Source: Streptomyces sp. LaPpAH-108
Lineage (GTDB): Bacteria; Actinomycetota; Actinomycetes; Streptomycetales; Streptomycetaceae
Assembly (NCBI RefSeq): GCF_000373625.1
Contig: NZ_KB891994.1
Span: 310,001-374,000, forward strand
DNA: 64,000 nt
Direction of reading: 5' to 3'
The translations under genes and the position numbers were made by a program. A model generated the notes under the pieces. It did no database searches and had not been told where the DNA came from. It was given only the letters and a program-made list of their open reading frames with translations. This document shows positions 56,641 to 64,000 of this stretch, one piece after another. Every line of letters starts with the position of its first letter. The stretch's first letter is position 1.

Positions 56641-58629
56641 TCACGCCTCCCACACGGCCGCCGCCGTACGGTCGTCGGCGTACCCCTTCACCCGGGTCTG
56701 GGTGTCCGCCAGGAACGCGGCGAGACCCGGCGCCACGGTGCGGGACCAGCGGCGGGCGAGGAACGCGCCCAGTGCGGGCTCCCCGCGCAGGGGCTCCGCG
56801 AGACCGCCGGTGCACATCAGCAGCACGTCACCCGGGCGGGCTACCGAGGCCCGGAACCGGAAGGCGGGCTGGGGACCGGCGGCGGGTGCCGGGGCGAAAG
56901 CGCTCGGCGGGGCCGGCAGACCGAGGTCCAGGGTGAGCCGGTCGCCCTCGGGGGTCGCGGCGGGCAGCGCGCCGAAGGGGGCGCCGGTGTGCGGGTCGGC
57001 CTCGGTGTCCGCGGTCGGCGGGCTCGGCTCGATGTCCTGCCACTCGCCGCGCCGCAGCCGGAACAGTCCGCCGTCGCCCGCGCCGAAGAACACGCGGTTG
57101 CGGCAGTCGGGGTCGGCGGACAGCAGCAGACAGCGCAGGCTCGCGGTGTACAGCTCGGGGTCCAGCTCCTGTTCCGCCGCGCTCGTGCGCAGCATCCCCA
57201 GGCTGCGGTCGGTCAGCCGGTGCAGCCCGGACTTGAGGTCGCCCTTCCGCCCCGCCCGCACGTCCTCGGCAAGGCGCTCATGGCTCCGCCCGACCGCCCC
57301 CGCGATCCACCGGCACGCCTCGGCCGCCGCCCGGTGCGCCTGGGGTGCGGCGCGGGCGCCGGTCGCCATGGCCACGAGCACGAGCGCGTGCTCCCCGCTG
57401 CCGAACCGGGCGGTGAGCAACGCGTCCCTGCGGGGTTCCCCCCGGTACCGGGCCGAGTCCCCGCGCAGGGAGGCCGCCCGCAGCGTGCACGTCCCGTACT
57501 GGGCGCCGTCCAGCACGGTGTCGGAGACGAGGTCCGCCAGGGCGTCGGGGTCGGCGGTGGGGAGGGCGACGGGTTCGGGGTCGTAGGTGGGGGGCCGGGT
57601 TCCCACGTAGGTGATGGCGGGGGTGGGGGCGGGTTGTCGCAGGGGGGCCTCTGGGGGGTCGGGGTCGGGGGCGGGGATGCCCAGGTGGACCGTCCCCGAG
57701 CCGGTGGGCGAGGGTTCGGACGGGGGTGCCTGGGGGGTCTCGGGGTGGGGTGTGTCCGGGGTCGGGGATGGGATCCGGGTTTCGGGCGCGGGTGACGGGG
57801 CCGAGTCCGGGGAGTCTTCGGGACGGCCTCGGTCCGCGGACGGGGTTTCGGGCGCGGGTGAGGGGCCCGGCTCCGGGCGGTGTCCCTGGACTCCCAGGTG
57901 GACCGTGCCGGGGTCGGCGTCCGGAGGCTGCGGCGAAGGTGTCCAGTCGGGCTTCGGGGGGTGCGCGGGGAATCCCGGGCGGACCGTCCCGGAGTCGGTA
58001 TCCGGAGGCTCCGAGCCCGGTGCCGGGTCGGGCTCCGGGGAGTGACCGGGACGTCCCGTACGGGGCGTCGTACCGGGCGCGGGCGACTGGGCGTTCGCCG
58101 GGGAAGGTCCGGGGCGTCCCGGAGGGACCGCCCCGGGTTCCCCGGACGCGGTGGCGGGCCAGCCGGGCATCGGCGGGAAGGTGGGGCGCGGGCCGGTCTC
58201 GGGCTCCGGGGGTGTCCAGGGCGGTGCCGCGTCGGTGGGCGGGGCGGGATCGGTGTCGGGGTCGGTGCGCTGACCGGGGATGGGGTCGAAGCGGGCCTCG
58301 GTGTCCGGAGCGATGCCAGGGTCGAAACCCTGACCCGCGTCGGGGACAGCGCGCCGATCAGCCTCGGGGCCGGGCCCCCGGTCCGCACCGGAGCCCTGGG
58401 CTCCCTCCGAGTCGGCCCGTTGCCCAGGTAACGACACCTGCGGCCGGTCCTCGCCACCAATCGCCGCCCCGTCCCCCGGCGGAGCCGACACCGTGTCCTT
58501 CGCCGAGGCGAAACGGTCGTCCAGGGAATCGGGCGCGGCCGTGGGGCCGGTGTCGTCGGCCGATTCGTCGTACAGCTGCCCCCACCAGTCGTCGTCACGA
58601 CGGGCGGGCCTTCCCCCCTGCTGGCTCAT
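56641..58629 (-). CDS. PP2C-like protein with proline-rich N-terminus, probable pseudophosphatase
   Basis: A 662-aa protein. Residues 1-360 are disordered and rich in Pro/Asp/Gly; a GTVxxG word with Pro-rich flanks recurs at about 214, 241 and 312. The C-terminal 300 residues resemble PP2C: RGDSARYRGEPRRDALL (motif 1), GAGDGGLFRLRRGEW, LLMCTGGLAEPL and a final DDRTAAAV. However the metal Asp of VADG is replaced (VAMATG) and TDGL reads TGGL. It may bind phosphoproteins without dephosphorylating them. Start MSQQGGRP is preferred over a reading 14 codons longer. Confidence 0.8.
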   Translation of the reverse strand: MSQQGGRPARRDDDWWGQLYDESADDTGPTAAPDSLDDRFASAKDTVSAPPGDGAAIGGEDRPQVSLPGQRADSEGAQGSGADRGPGPEADRRAVPDAGQGFDPGIAPDTEARFDPIPGQRTDPDTDPAPPTDAAPPWTPPEPETGPRPTFPPMPGWPATASGEPGAVPPGRPGPSPANAQSPAPGTTPRTGRPGHSPEPDPAPGSEPPDTDSGTVRPGFPAHPPKPDWTPSPQPPDADPGTVHLGVQGHRPEPGPSPAPETPSADRGRPEDSPDSAPSPAPETRIPSPTPDTPHPETPQAPPSEPSPTGSGTVHLGIPAPDPDPPEAPLRQPAPTPAITYVGTRPPTYDPEPVALPTADPDALADLVSDTVLDGAQYGTCTLRAASLRGDSARYRGEPRRDALLTARFGSGEHALVLVAMATGARAAPQAHRAAAEACRWIAGAVGRSHERLAEDVRAGRKGDLKSGLHRLTDRSLGMLRTSAAEQELDPELYTASLRCLLLSADPDCRNRVFFGAGDGGLFRLRRGEWQDIEPSPPTADTEADPHTGAPFGALPAATPEGDRLTLDLGLPAPPSAFAPAPAAGPQPAFRFRASVARPGDVLLMCTGGLAEPLRGEPALGAFLARRWSRTVAPGLAAFLADTQTRVKGYADDRTAAAVWEA

Positions 58630-58816
58630 GCCCTTGATTCTCACCGCAGCGGCGGTACGAAAACGGGGCATCGGAGAAATCCGGCGCTCCCACCCATCTC
58701 GAACGGCCTATCGAGTGAACGAGTGGACGGCAGTACGAAAATCTGCCCTCGGTGGTGGAGAGCCTGCTCCGCCGCCGTGACCTGCATTCCTCTCCCGACT
58801 CCGGCACCCTGGGCAG

Positions 58817-59299
58817 ATGGGAGCGTGGGAACTCCTGCTGGTCGGTCTGGTCATCGCACTGGGCCTGTGCGGTGTGCTGGTGCCCGGCGTGCCGGGGTCG
58901 TGGCTGGTGTGGGCCGGGGTCCTGTGGTGGGCGCTGACCAGCCCGGGGGCGCTCGCGTGGGCCGTACTGGTCGGCGCCACCGTCGTCCTGCTGCTCGCGC
59001 AGGTGGTGCGCTGGGTCCTGCCCCCGCGCCGACTGCGCGAGAGCGGCGCCACCCCTCGTATGGCGGTGTACGCGGGCCTCGGCGGCGTACTCGGCTTCGT
59101 CCTGCTCCCCGTGGTGGGCGCCGTACCCGGCTTCATGGGCGGGATCTACCTGGGCGAACGGCTCCGGCTCGGCCGTCACGGCGAGGCGATGGCCGCGCTG
59201 CGCACGGCGATGCGCTCCGGCGGCTCCAGCGTCCTGGCGGAGTTCTTCGCCTGCCTGCTGATCGCGGGCGCGTGGCTGGGCGCGGTGCTGTGGAGCTGA
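58817..59299 (+). CDS. DUF456-family membrane protein
   Basis: A 160-aa integral membrane protein of DUF456. About four hydrophobic helices: residues 5-24, 26-45 and 47-66, 85-110 and a last one near 142-158. The family signature LGLCGVLVPGVPGSWLVWAGVL and GFVLLPVVGAVPGFMGGIYLGE are both seen. Function unknown. It is divergent from the PP2C-like gene and convergent with the GDSL esterase. Confidence 0.85.
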   Translation: MGAWELLLVGLVIALGLCGVLVPGVPGSWLVWAGVLWWALTSPGALAWAVLVGATVVLLLAQVVRWVLPPRRLRESGATPRMAVYAGLGGVLGFVLLPVVGAVPGFMGGIYLGERLRLGRHGEAMAALRTAMRSGGSSVLAEFFACLLIAGAWLGAVLWS

Positions 59300-59331
59300 C
59301 GGCGCCCCGCCGACGGCCACGCCTCAGCCGC

Positions 59332-60516
59332 TCACCGCCCCAGCGCCTTCCCGACCACCGTCGCCACCGCGGCCATCCCGTCGTCGTCGAAGTGCAGATG
59401 GTCCCCGGGGTCGTACGTCGGCAGCAGCCGCTCCGGATCGGCCGGGTCGCGCAGCGCGGCGTCCGCGTCCGCCACCGCGTCGAAGACACCCCCGTCCCGG
59501 ATGAACGCGTTCACCCGCTGCCGTACCCCCTCGCGCACCGCCGAGTACGCGGGATGACCCCGATACGGCGTCAGGGTCACCCCGACGACCCGGATGCCCC
59601 GGGCATGGGCGCGGGCGACGATCGTGCGGTATGCCTCCGCGTAGGCGTCGGGGTCGGTGGCCGTCGGGGTGCCGTTGAGGTCGTTGACGCCCTCGAAGAG
59701 GACGAGGATCCGGACCCCGGCGCGGTCGAGCGCGTCCGTGTCCAGGCGGGCGAGGGCGCTGGGTCCGGTGCCGTCGCGCAGCAGCCGGTTGCCGCCGATG
59801 CCCGCGTTGAGGACGCCGAGGCGGTGGCGGCGCAGCCGGTCGGCGAGCAGGTCGGGCCAGCGGTGGTTGGTGTCGGGGGTGGACCCGGTGCCGTCCGTCA
59901 GGGAGTCCCCCAGGGCGACGACACTGCCGGTGGCGGGGGCACGTACGTCGACGCCGGTGAGGTAGTACCACCGGCTGACGGCGGTCGCCGTGTACGCGGC
60001 GTCGTCCTCGTCGGCCGCGTGGCCCGCGCCGTCCCGGGCGACATAGCTGGTCTGCAGGGCGGTGCGGTGCTCGGTGGCCCGGCCGCAGTCCTCGGGGACG
60101 AACACGGTGACCAGCAGGTCGGCGGCGGCTCGTACGGTCAGCCGCACCGGGTCGCTGAGCAGGTCCCGGCCGGTCGGCACGACGGCGGTACGGCCGCCCC
60201 GGAACGTCACGGTCCGCATGCTCCCCGCCACGGCCCCGGCCCCGCTCCCCCGCCGCAGCGCGACGGTGACCGCCCCGACCCGTAGGGGCAGGGCCCCGAA
60301 CCGGTTGCCGATCCTGACCCGCACCGCGCTGCCGCCGACGCTGAGGTGGACGACGTTGCGTACGGCCGCCCCGGGCAGTCCCGCGGTCGTCCCGGAGGGT
60401 GCTGCCTCCCAACTCCCGGTCCAGGCATGCCCCGTGCGGTCGGGGGCGGCGGCCGTGGCCGTGCCCGGCACCAGGGCGACGAGTACCGCCGCGAGCCCCC
60501 GCACGACCTTGCTCAC
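59332..60516 (-). CDS. Secreted GDSL/SGNH-family esterase
   Basis: A 394-aa secreted hydrolase. A signal peptide (residues 1-23, ending TATAAA) is followed by an N-terminal beta-rich domain (about 30-190), then the SGNH domain: block I GDSLTDG (nucleophile Ser), block II GIGGNR, block III FEGVNDLNG, and block V DHLHFDDDG with Asp and His. Substrate is probably an ester of plant or lipid origin. The start is GTG with GAAGGG upstream. Confidence 0.9.
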   Translation of the reverse strand: MSKVVRGLAAVLVALVPGTATAAAPDRTGHAWTGSWEAAPSGTTAGLPGAAVRNVVHLSVGGSAVRVRIGNRFGALPLRVGAVTVALRRGSGAGAVAGSMRTVTFRGGRTAVVPTGRDLLSDPVRLTVRAAADLLVTVFVPEDCGRATEHRTALQTSYVARDGAGHAADEDDAAYTATAVSRWYYLTGVDVRAPATGSVVALGDSLTDGTGSTPDTNHRWPDLLADRLRRHRLGVLNAGIGGNRLLRDGTGPSALARLDTDALDRAGVRILVLFEGVNDLNGTPTATDPDAYAEAYRTIVARAHARGIRVVGVTLTPYRGHPAYSAVREGVRQRVNAFIRDGGVFDAVADADAALRDPADPERLLPTYDPGDHLHFDDDGMAAVATVVGKALGR

Positions 60517-60653
60517 GCGTGCCCGCCCTTCGCCGCCGTACCGTCACGGCCGACCGTCCCACACGCGCGGCACGCCTGGTCGGCAGCGGCACCAGCGGCC
60601 CACCCGCTCGGCTCAACCCCCGTTCGGCCGGGCGGAGATGGGTACGGCCGCGC

Positions 60654-62027
60654 TCAGCCCTCCCCCGCCACCCGCAGATGCTGGAGCGCGTACGTCCGCC
60701 ACGGGCGCCAGGCCGCCGGAGCCGCGCTGCCGGGCGGGGCCACGTCGGGGTCGCCCAGGGCGCGGGCGCGCAGGGTGGTGACGGCGGCCGGGGTCAGGCC
60801 GGGGATGGTGAGCAGGGTGCGCTCGGCGTGGGCGCGGTCGGCGCCGGGGTCGAGGCGGAGGGTGCCGTCGGCCAGGGCGGTGGCGAGGGCGCCGAGCGGG
60901 CCGGGGGCGCCCGCGAGGGAGGCGGGGTCGGGGAAGAGGTGGGTCAGGGTGCCGCTGGGGGCGTCCAGGGTCTTGCCGTGGCGGCGCACCAGGTCGGCCA
61001 CGGCCTCCGGCGGTCCGGCGAGGGCGCGGGCGGCGGCTTCCAGCGGGTCCACGGTGCCGGGGACGCGCAGGCCGGGGCGGGCGGCGACCAGCGGGGCGAG
61101 GCGGGGGTCGGCGGCGAGGCGTTCGTCGACGGCGTACGGGTCGGCGTCGAGATCGAGGAGGCGGCGCAGCCGGTGCACGGCGGTGGTCAGGTCGCGGGGG
61201 TCGGTGAGGTGCACGCGCGCGTCGAGCCAGCCACCGGGGTGCGTGCCGCCGCCCGCCGGCTGTCTGCGGCCACGCTCGCGCACGGCGGCCACACCGGTGC
61301 CGTACGGCAGCCGCAGGGTGCGCCGGTAGACCCGGTCGCCCGGGGTGCCCTCGACCTCCTCGACGCCGGGCACGGCCTCGCGCGCGAGCTGGTCGAAGAC
61401 CGGGCCGTACCCGTAGGGGCCCCGGTGGGCCAGGCGCAGCGGGATACCGGTGCCGGGGGCGGCGCGGCGGGCGGGAGCGGCGTCCCGTACCTGGGTCGGG
61501 GTGCGGGCGTAGACCTCGCGGACCGTGTCGTTGAACTGGCGCACGCTGCTGAAACCGGCGGCGAAGGCGATCTCGGTGACCGGCAGGGAGGTGGTCTGGA
61601 GCAGGACCCGCGCGGTGTGCGCGCGCTGGGCGCGGGCGAGGGCCACGGGTCCGGCGCCGAGTTCGGCGGTGAGCTGGCGCTGCACCTGGCGGGTGCTGTA
61701 GCCGAGCCGGGCCGCGAGGCCGGTGACGCCCTCGCGGTCCACGACTCCGTCGGCGATCAGCCGCATGGCCCGCCCTGCCACGTCCGCCCGCGCGTCCCAC
61801 TCGGCCGACCCGGGCACGGCGTCGGGACGGCAGCGGCGGCAGGCCCGGAAGCCCGAGCCCTGCGCGGCGGCGGCCGTGGCGAAGAACCGCACGTTCTCCC
61901 GTTTCGGGGTCACGGCGGGGCAGCTCGGGCGGCAGTAGATCCCGGTGGTCCGCACGGCGAAGAAGAACACCCCGTCGAACCGGCCGTCCCGGCCCCGCAC
62001 CGCCTCGTACCTGCTGTCCTGGTCCAT
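60654..62027 (-). CDS. Ada-like/AlkA fusion: alkylation-response regulator and DNA glycosylase
   Basis: A three-part repair protein of 457 aa. The N-terminal Ada zinc domain has Cys32, Cys36, Cys63 and Cys66, the first being the methyl acceptor for phosphotriesters. An AraC HTH pair follows (about 85-175, LAARLGYSTRQVQRQLTAELG and VTEIAFAAGFSSVRQFNDTVRE). The C-terminus is AlkA_N plus a HhH-GPD glycosylase domain with IPGLTPAAV and the likely catalytic Asp in ALGDPDVAP. It both senses methyl damage and removes alkylated bases. Start at ATG for MDQDSRYEAV; an adjacent GTG is possible. Confidence 0.93.
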   Translation of the reverse strand: MDQDSRYEAVRGRDGRFDGVFFFAVRTTGIYCRPSCPAVTPKRENVRFFATAAAAQGSGFRACRRCRPDAVPGSAEWDARADVAGRAMRLIADGVVDREGVTGLAARLGYSTRQVQRQLTAELGAGPVALARAQRAHTARVLLQTTSLPVTEIAFAAGFSSVRQFNDTVREVYARTPTQVRDAAPARRAAPGTGIPLRLAHRGPYGYGPVFDQLAREAVPGVEEVEGTPGDRVYRRTLRLPYGTGVAAVRERGRRQPAGGGTHPGGWLDARVHLTDPRDLTTAVHRLRRLLDLDADPYAVDERLAADPRLAPLVAARPGLRVPGTVDPLEAAARALAGPPEAVADLVRRHGKTLDAPSGTLTHLFPDPASLAGAPGPLGALATALADGTLRLDPGADRAHAERTLLTIPGLTPAAVTTLRARALGDPDVAPPGSAAPAAWRPWRTYALQHLRVAGEG

Positions 62028-62086
62028 CACGCTTCCAGTGTGGGGCGGGGGGAGGGGGCGGGGCCAGCGGAAATCGGACATGGGGA

Positions 62087-62139
62087 TGGGGCCCTTAGGG
62101 GGCGACCCCGAAGGGCCCTCCCCCTAGGGCCCTAGGGGG
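62087..62139 (-). terminator. Complex palindromic terminator after rsgA
   Basis: The arm GGGCCCTTAGGGGG (62088-62101) pairs with CCCCCTAGGGCCC (62120-62132), with one bulge; the second part also forms a perfect 20-bp palindrome on its own (62120-62139). Lies 11 bp beyond the rsgA stop. Confidence 0.6.
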
Positions 62140-62150
62140 GCTCCCCCGCC

Positions 62151-63269
62151 CTACGACCACCGCCCCCGCTTGGCCTGTGCGGCGGCCCGTCCCTCCGCGC
62201 CCTTCCGCTTCCAGTCCCGCTTGATCTCGGCGCGGAGCCGGGCGTCCGTCTTGGCGACGATCCGCTGGTTCTCGCGGATCAGCTTGCGGTAGCTGTCGAG
62301 CCGGCGGTGGGGCAGCTCGCCGCTGTCCACGGCGGAGCGCACCGCGCAACCGGGTTCGGTGTCATGGGCACAGTCGGGGAAGCGGCAGCGGCGGGCCAGT
62401 TCCTCGACGTCGGAGAAGACCTGGCCGACCCCGCTGCTCGCGTCGAAGAGGCCGACACCGCGCAGCCCCGGCGTGTCGATGAGGACACCGCCGCCGGGCA
62501 GCGGCAGCAGGTTCCGGGTGGTCGTGGTGTGGCGCCCCTTGCCGTCCACGTCCCGGGCGGCCCGTACGTCCATGACGTCCTCGCCGACGAGGGCGTTGGC
62601 CAGCGTGGACTTGCCCGCGCCGGACTGGCCGAGCAGGACGGCGGTGCCGGAGCCGACGAGGGCGCGGAGCACGTCGAGCCCGTCGTCGTACAGCGCGCTG
62701 ACGGTGAGCACGGGCACCCCGGGCGCGGTCGTCTCCACGTCCTGGACGAGGTGCGCGAGCGTCACCGGGTCGGGGACGAGGTCGGCCTTGGTGAGGACGG
62801 CCACGGGCTGCGCCCCGGACTCCCAGGCGAGGGCGAGGAAGCGTTCGACGCGGCCGAGGTCGAGTTCGACGGCGAGGGACAGGGCGATGACGGCGTGGTC
62901 CACGTTGGCGGCGAGGATCTGCCCGTCGGACCGCTTGGAGGAGGTGGAGCGGACGAAGGCGGTACGGCGGGGCAGCAGCGCCCTGACGTAGCGGGGCGCA
63001 CCGCCGGGGTCCACGGCGGCCCAGTCGCCGGTGCACACGATCCGCAGGGGGTCGTGGGGCGTGACGAACGCGGTGTCGGCCCGGACGACCCCGCCGGGCA
63101 GCAGCACATCGCACTGCCCCCGGTCGACCCGGACCACCCGGCCCGGCAGCAGCCCGCGCTCGGCGTACGGCGCGAACTCAGCCTGCCACTCGGCGTCCCA
63201 GCCGTACGGGGCGAGCGGGTGCGCGGAGGAAGTGGAAGCGGAGGTGGAGGAACCATCGAGGAAGTTCAA
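62151..63269 (-). CDS. rsgA: Ribosome small subunit-dependent GTPase A (RsgA)
   Basis: A 372-aa circularly permuted GTPase that helps the 30S subunit mature. The G-motif order is G4 TKAD (160-163), G1 GQSGAGKST (214-222), G3 DTPG (265-268), and the zinc site Cys295, Cys300, His302, Cys308. The N-terminal OB domain has RVVRVDRGQCDVLLPGG. I take the TTG at 63267-63269 as start because GAAGGG lies 6 nt upstream and LNFLDG-type N-termini fit the family; a long in-frame upstream extension covers the small ORF region. A 23-codon ORF with a strong ribosome site lies just upstream. Confidence 0.92.
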   Translation of the reverse strand: MNFLDGSSTSASTSSAHPLAPYGWDAEWQAEFAPYAERGLLPGRVVRVDRGQCDVLLPGGVVRADTAFVTPHDPLRIVCTGDWAAVDPGGAPRYVRALLPRRTAFVRSTSSKRSDGQILAANVDHAVIALSLAVELDLGRVERFLALAWESGAQPVAVLTKADLVPDPVTLAHLVQDVETTAPGVPVLTVSALYDDGLDVLRALVGSGTAVLLGQSGAGKSTLANALVGEDVMDVRAARDVDGKGRHTTTTRNLLPLPGGGVLIDTPGLRGVGLFDASSGVGQVFSDVEELARRCRFPDCAHDTEPGCAVRSAVDSGELPHRRLDSYRKLIRENQRIVAKTDARLRAEIKRDWKRKGAEGRAAAQAKRGRWS

Positions 63270-63342
63270 AGGAAACCCTTCAAGGGGCGGCCCCGGCCGG
63301 TCGCGCGTCAGCGCGGGTGAGTGACCCTGTCGCAGGGAGAGT

Positions 63343-63414
63343 TCAGCCGGAGACCACGGAGGTGGCACGAACGGTCTGCTGAGCGCGGGCAGCGCTCGTC
63401 ACGAAGACGGTCAT
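63343..63414 (-). CDS. Possible 23-aa leader peptide upstream of rsgA
   Basis: A short ORF of 23 codons beginning MTVFVTSAARAQQ, ending 73 bp before the rsgA start. It is preceded by GAGAGGTGAG, a strong Streptomyces ribosome site about 6 nt from the ATG, and sits in the likely leader of rsgA. The peptide is Thr/Ser/Val/Ala-rich and has no known domain. It could be a regulatory upstream ORF or a small protein. Confidence 0.45.
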   Translation of the reverse strand: MTVFVTSAARAQQTVRATSVVSG

Positions 63415-63558
63415 CGGGCTCACCTCTCATTCCTCGATCGCGGTCGACCGCGACGGCGAAGGGCCACCGCGGGAAGCGTCGTCAGCCTAGAAGCACGGGT
63501 GCCGGGGCGCCACTGATTTATCGCGCCCACCGCGAGGCGGCAGTGACCTGACGCTTCA

Positions 63559-64000
63559 TCACTTCACGTCGCAACGATCTCCGTTGAGGGTGAAGCCGCG
63601 CGGGTCGTCGTTCGCCCCCTCGTGCGTGCCGACGAATCCGAACGCGAACGACCCGTGTGCCGCGACGGACTTGTTGTAGCTCTTGGCGGAGGCGGTGACC
63701 TGGGAGCCGGACTGGTGCGGGGTGGCGTCCCAGGTCTGGCCGATGCGCTGGCCGTCGTCGAAGGTCCAGGCGAGCTGCCAGTCGGTGAGGGCGTCGTCGG
63801 TGGTGACGGTGAGGGTGGCCTGGAAGCCGTTGCTCCACTCGTCGTCCAGGTGGTAGGCGACGTGGCAGGTGGGGGTGTGGGAGGCGGCGTCGGTCGGGCC
63901 CGGGGCGGGAGCGGAGACGGTGGCGGAGGCGCTGTCCCGGTGCTTCGGAGTGGGGCTGGCACGCCTGGTGCGGGTCTTCGGGTCGCTCGGGGTCGGGCTG
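63559..64000 (-). CDS. C-terminal part of a CBM2-containing secreted protein (truncated by window edge)
   Basis: The last 146 codons of a gene that runs off the right edge. A Ser/Thr/Pro/Arg linker (SPTPSDPKT, SPTPKHRDS) precedes a carbohydrate-binding module of family CBM2: it begins CHVAYHLDDEWSNGF, has the conserved surface Trp residues (DWQLAWTF, TWDATP), YNKSVAAHGSFAFGFVG, and ends GDRCDVK with the second cysteine of the terminal disulfide. CBM2 modules bind cellulose or chitin and are attached to secreted enzymes; the catalytic part is not in the window. Confidence 0.88.
   Translation of the reverse strand, partial: SPTPSDPKTRTRRASPTPKHRDSASATVSAPAPGPTDAASHTPTCHVAYHLDDEWSNGFQATLTVTTDDALTDWQLAWTFDDGQRIGQTWDATPHQSGSQVTASAKSYNKSVAAHGSFAFGFVGTHEGANDDPRGFTLNGDRCDVK

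Overview
The window is a very GC-rich actinobacterial chromosome segment, almost certainly from a Streptomyces-like organism. The evidence is strong G/C third-position bias, many GTG and some TTG starts, several genes whose -10 hexamer sits exactly 6 nt before the start codon (leaderless transcripts), a DmdR/IdeR-type iron box, a single rare TTA (bldA-type) codon, and typical Streptomyces families (LAL regulator, RNase Sa, DUF2637, secreted trypsin, GH92, CBM2). I count about 57 protein genes, one of them cut by the right edge, plus one TnpB-only insertion element. I saw no rRNA, tRNA or CRISPR array.

Layout. 0-6.7 kb: membrane protein, secreted RNase Sa homologue, RibD/DHFR-like reductase, XRE/MmyB regulator divergent from an SDR, SnoaL-like protein, and a DHA2 exporter (with a TTA codon) divergent from its TetR regulator over a clear palindromic operator. 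6.7-12 kb: allantoicase and allantoinase divergent from a MocA-like nucleotidyltransferase, then malate synthase. 12-16.2 kb: two divergent IucA/IucC-type (NIS) siderophore synthetases; the leftward one is followed by a HipA-like kinase and a SelT/Rdx-type thiol protein. 16.2-21.5 kb: a secreted VWA protein and partner, an HxlR regulator divergent from an AlaA-type aminotransferase over twin palindromes, a hypothetical protein and a thioesterase. 21.5-25.5 kb: leftward urate operon (uraD, uraH, uricase, 8-oxoguanine deaminase) preceded by an HTH protein and a thiamine-binding-like protein. 25.7-34.1 kb: GH92 mannosidase, small protein, ankyrin protein and two overlapping acyl/AMP ligases. 34.1-35.5 kb: a tnpB-only IS200/IS605-type element directly in front of the ligase operon. 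35.6-42 kb: GAF-LuxR regulator, large LAL regulator, trypsin-like protease, SRPBCC protein, LysE exporter. 42-49 kb: xdhC and the three-subunit xanthine dehydrogenase, divergent from a PucR regulator. 49-64 kb: TPR-like protein, GntR regulator, iron-boxed FhuF-like protein, DUF2637 protein, RsbW-like ATPase, PoxB, a degenerate PP2C protein, DUF456, GDSL esterase, Ada-AlkA repair protein, RsgA with a possible leader ORF, and the C-terminus of a CBM2 protein.

How the genes work together. The main theme is purine salvage and catabolism spread over about 42 kb: xanthine dehydrogenase (with XdhC and perhaps the MocA-like enzyme for its cofactor) gives urate; 8-oxoguanine deaminase also gives urate; uricase, UraH and UraD convert urate to allantoin; AllB and Alc convert allantoin to ureidoglycolate and urea; malate synthase can consume the resulting glyoxylate. 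The allantoin and urate blocks share a 17-bp operator of form TTCAAC-N5-GTTGAA, whereas the xdh/pucR intergenic region has a different motif: two GGAAACRTTTCC palindromes exactly 21 bp apart. No IclR/AllR gene, purine permease or ureidoglycolate lyase is visible here, so the regulator and some steps lie elsewhere.

Most interesting second-look items: the shared purine operator acting at two loci; the pucR twin palindromes; the TnpB element separating the acyl-CoA ligase operon from its upstream DNA; the NIS synthetase/HipA-like kinase/SelT gene set; a PP2C-like protein lacking two expected catalytic Asp residues; and a 23-codon ORF with a strong ribosome site in front of rsgA.
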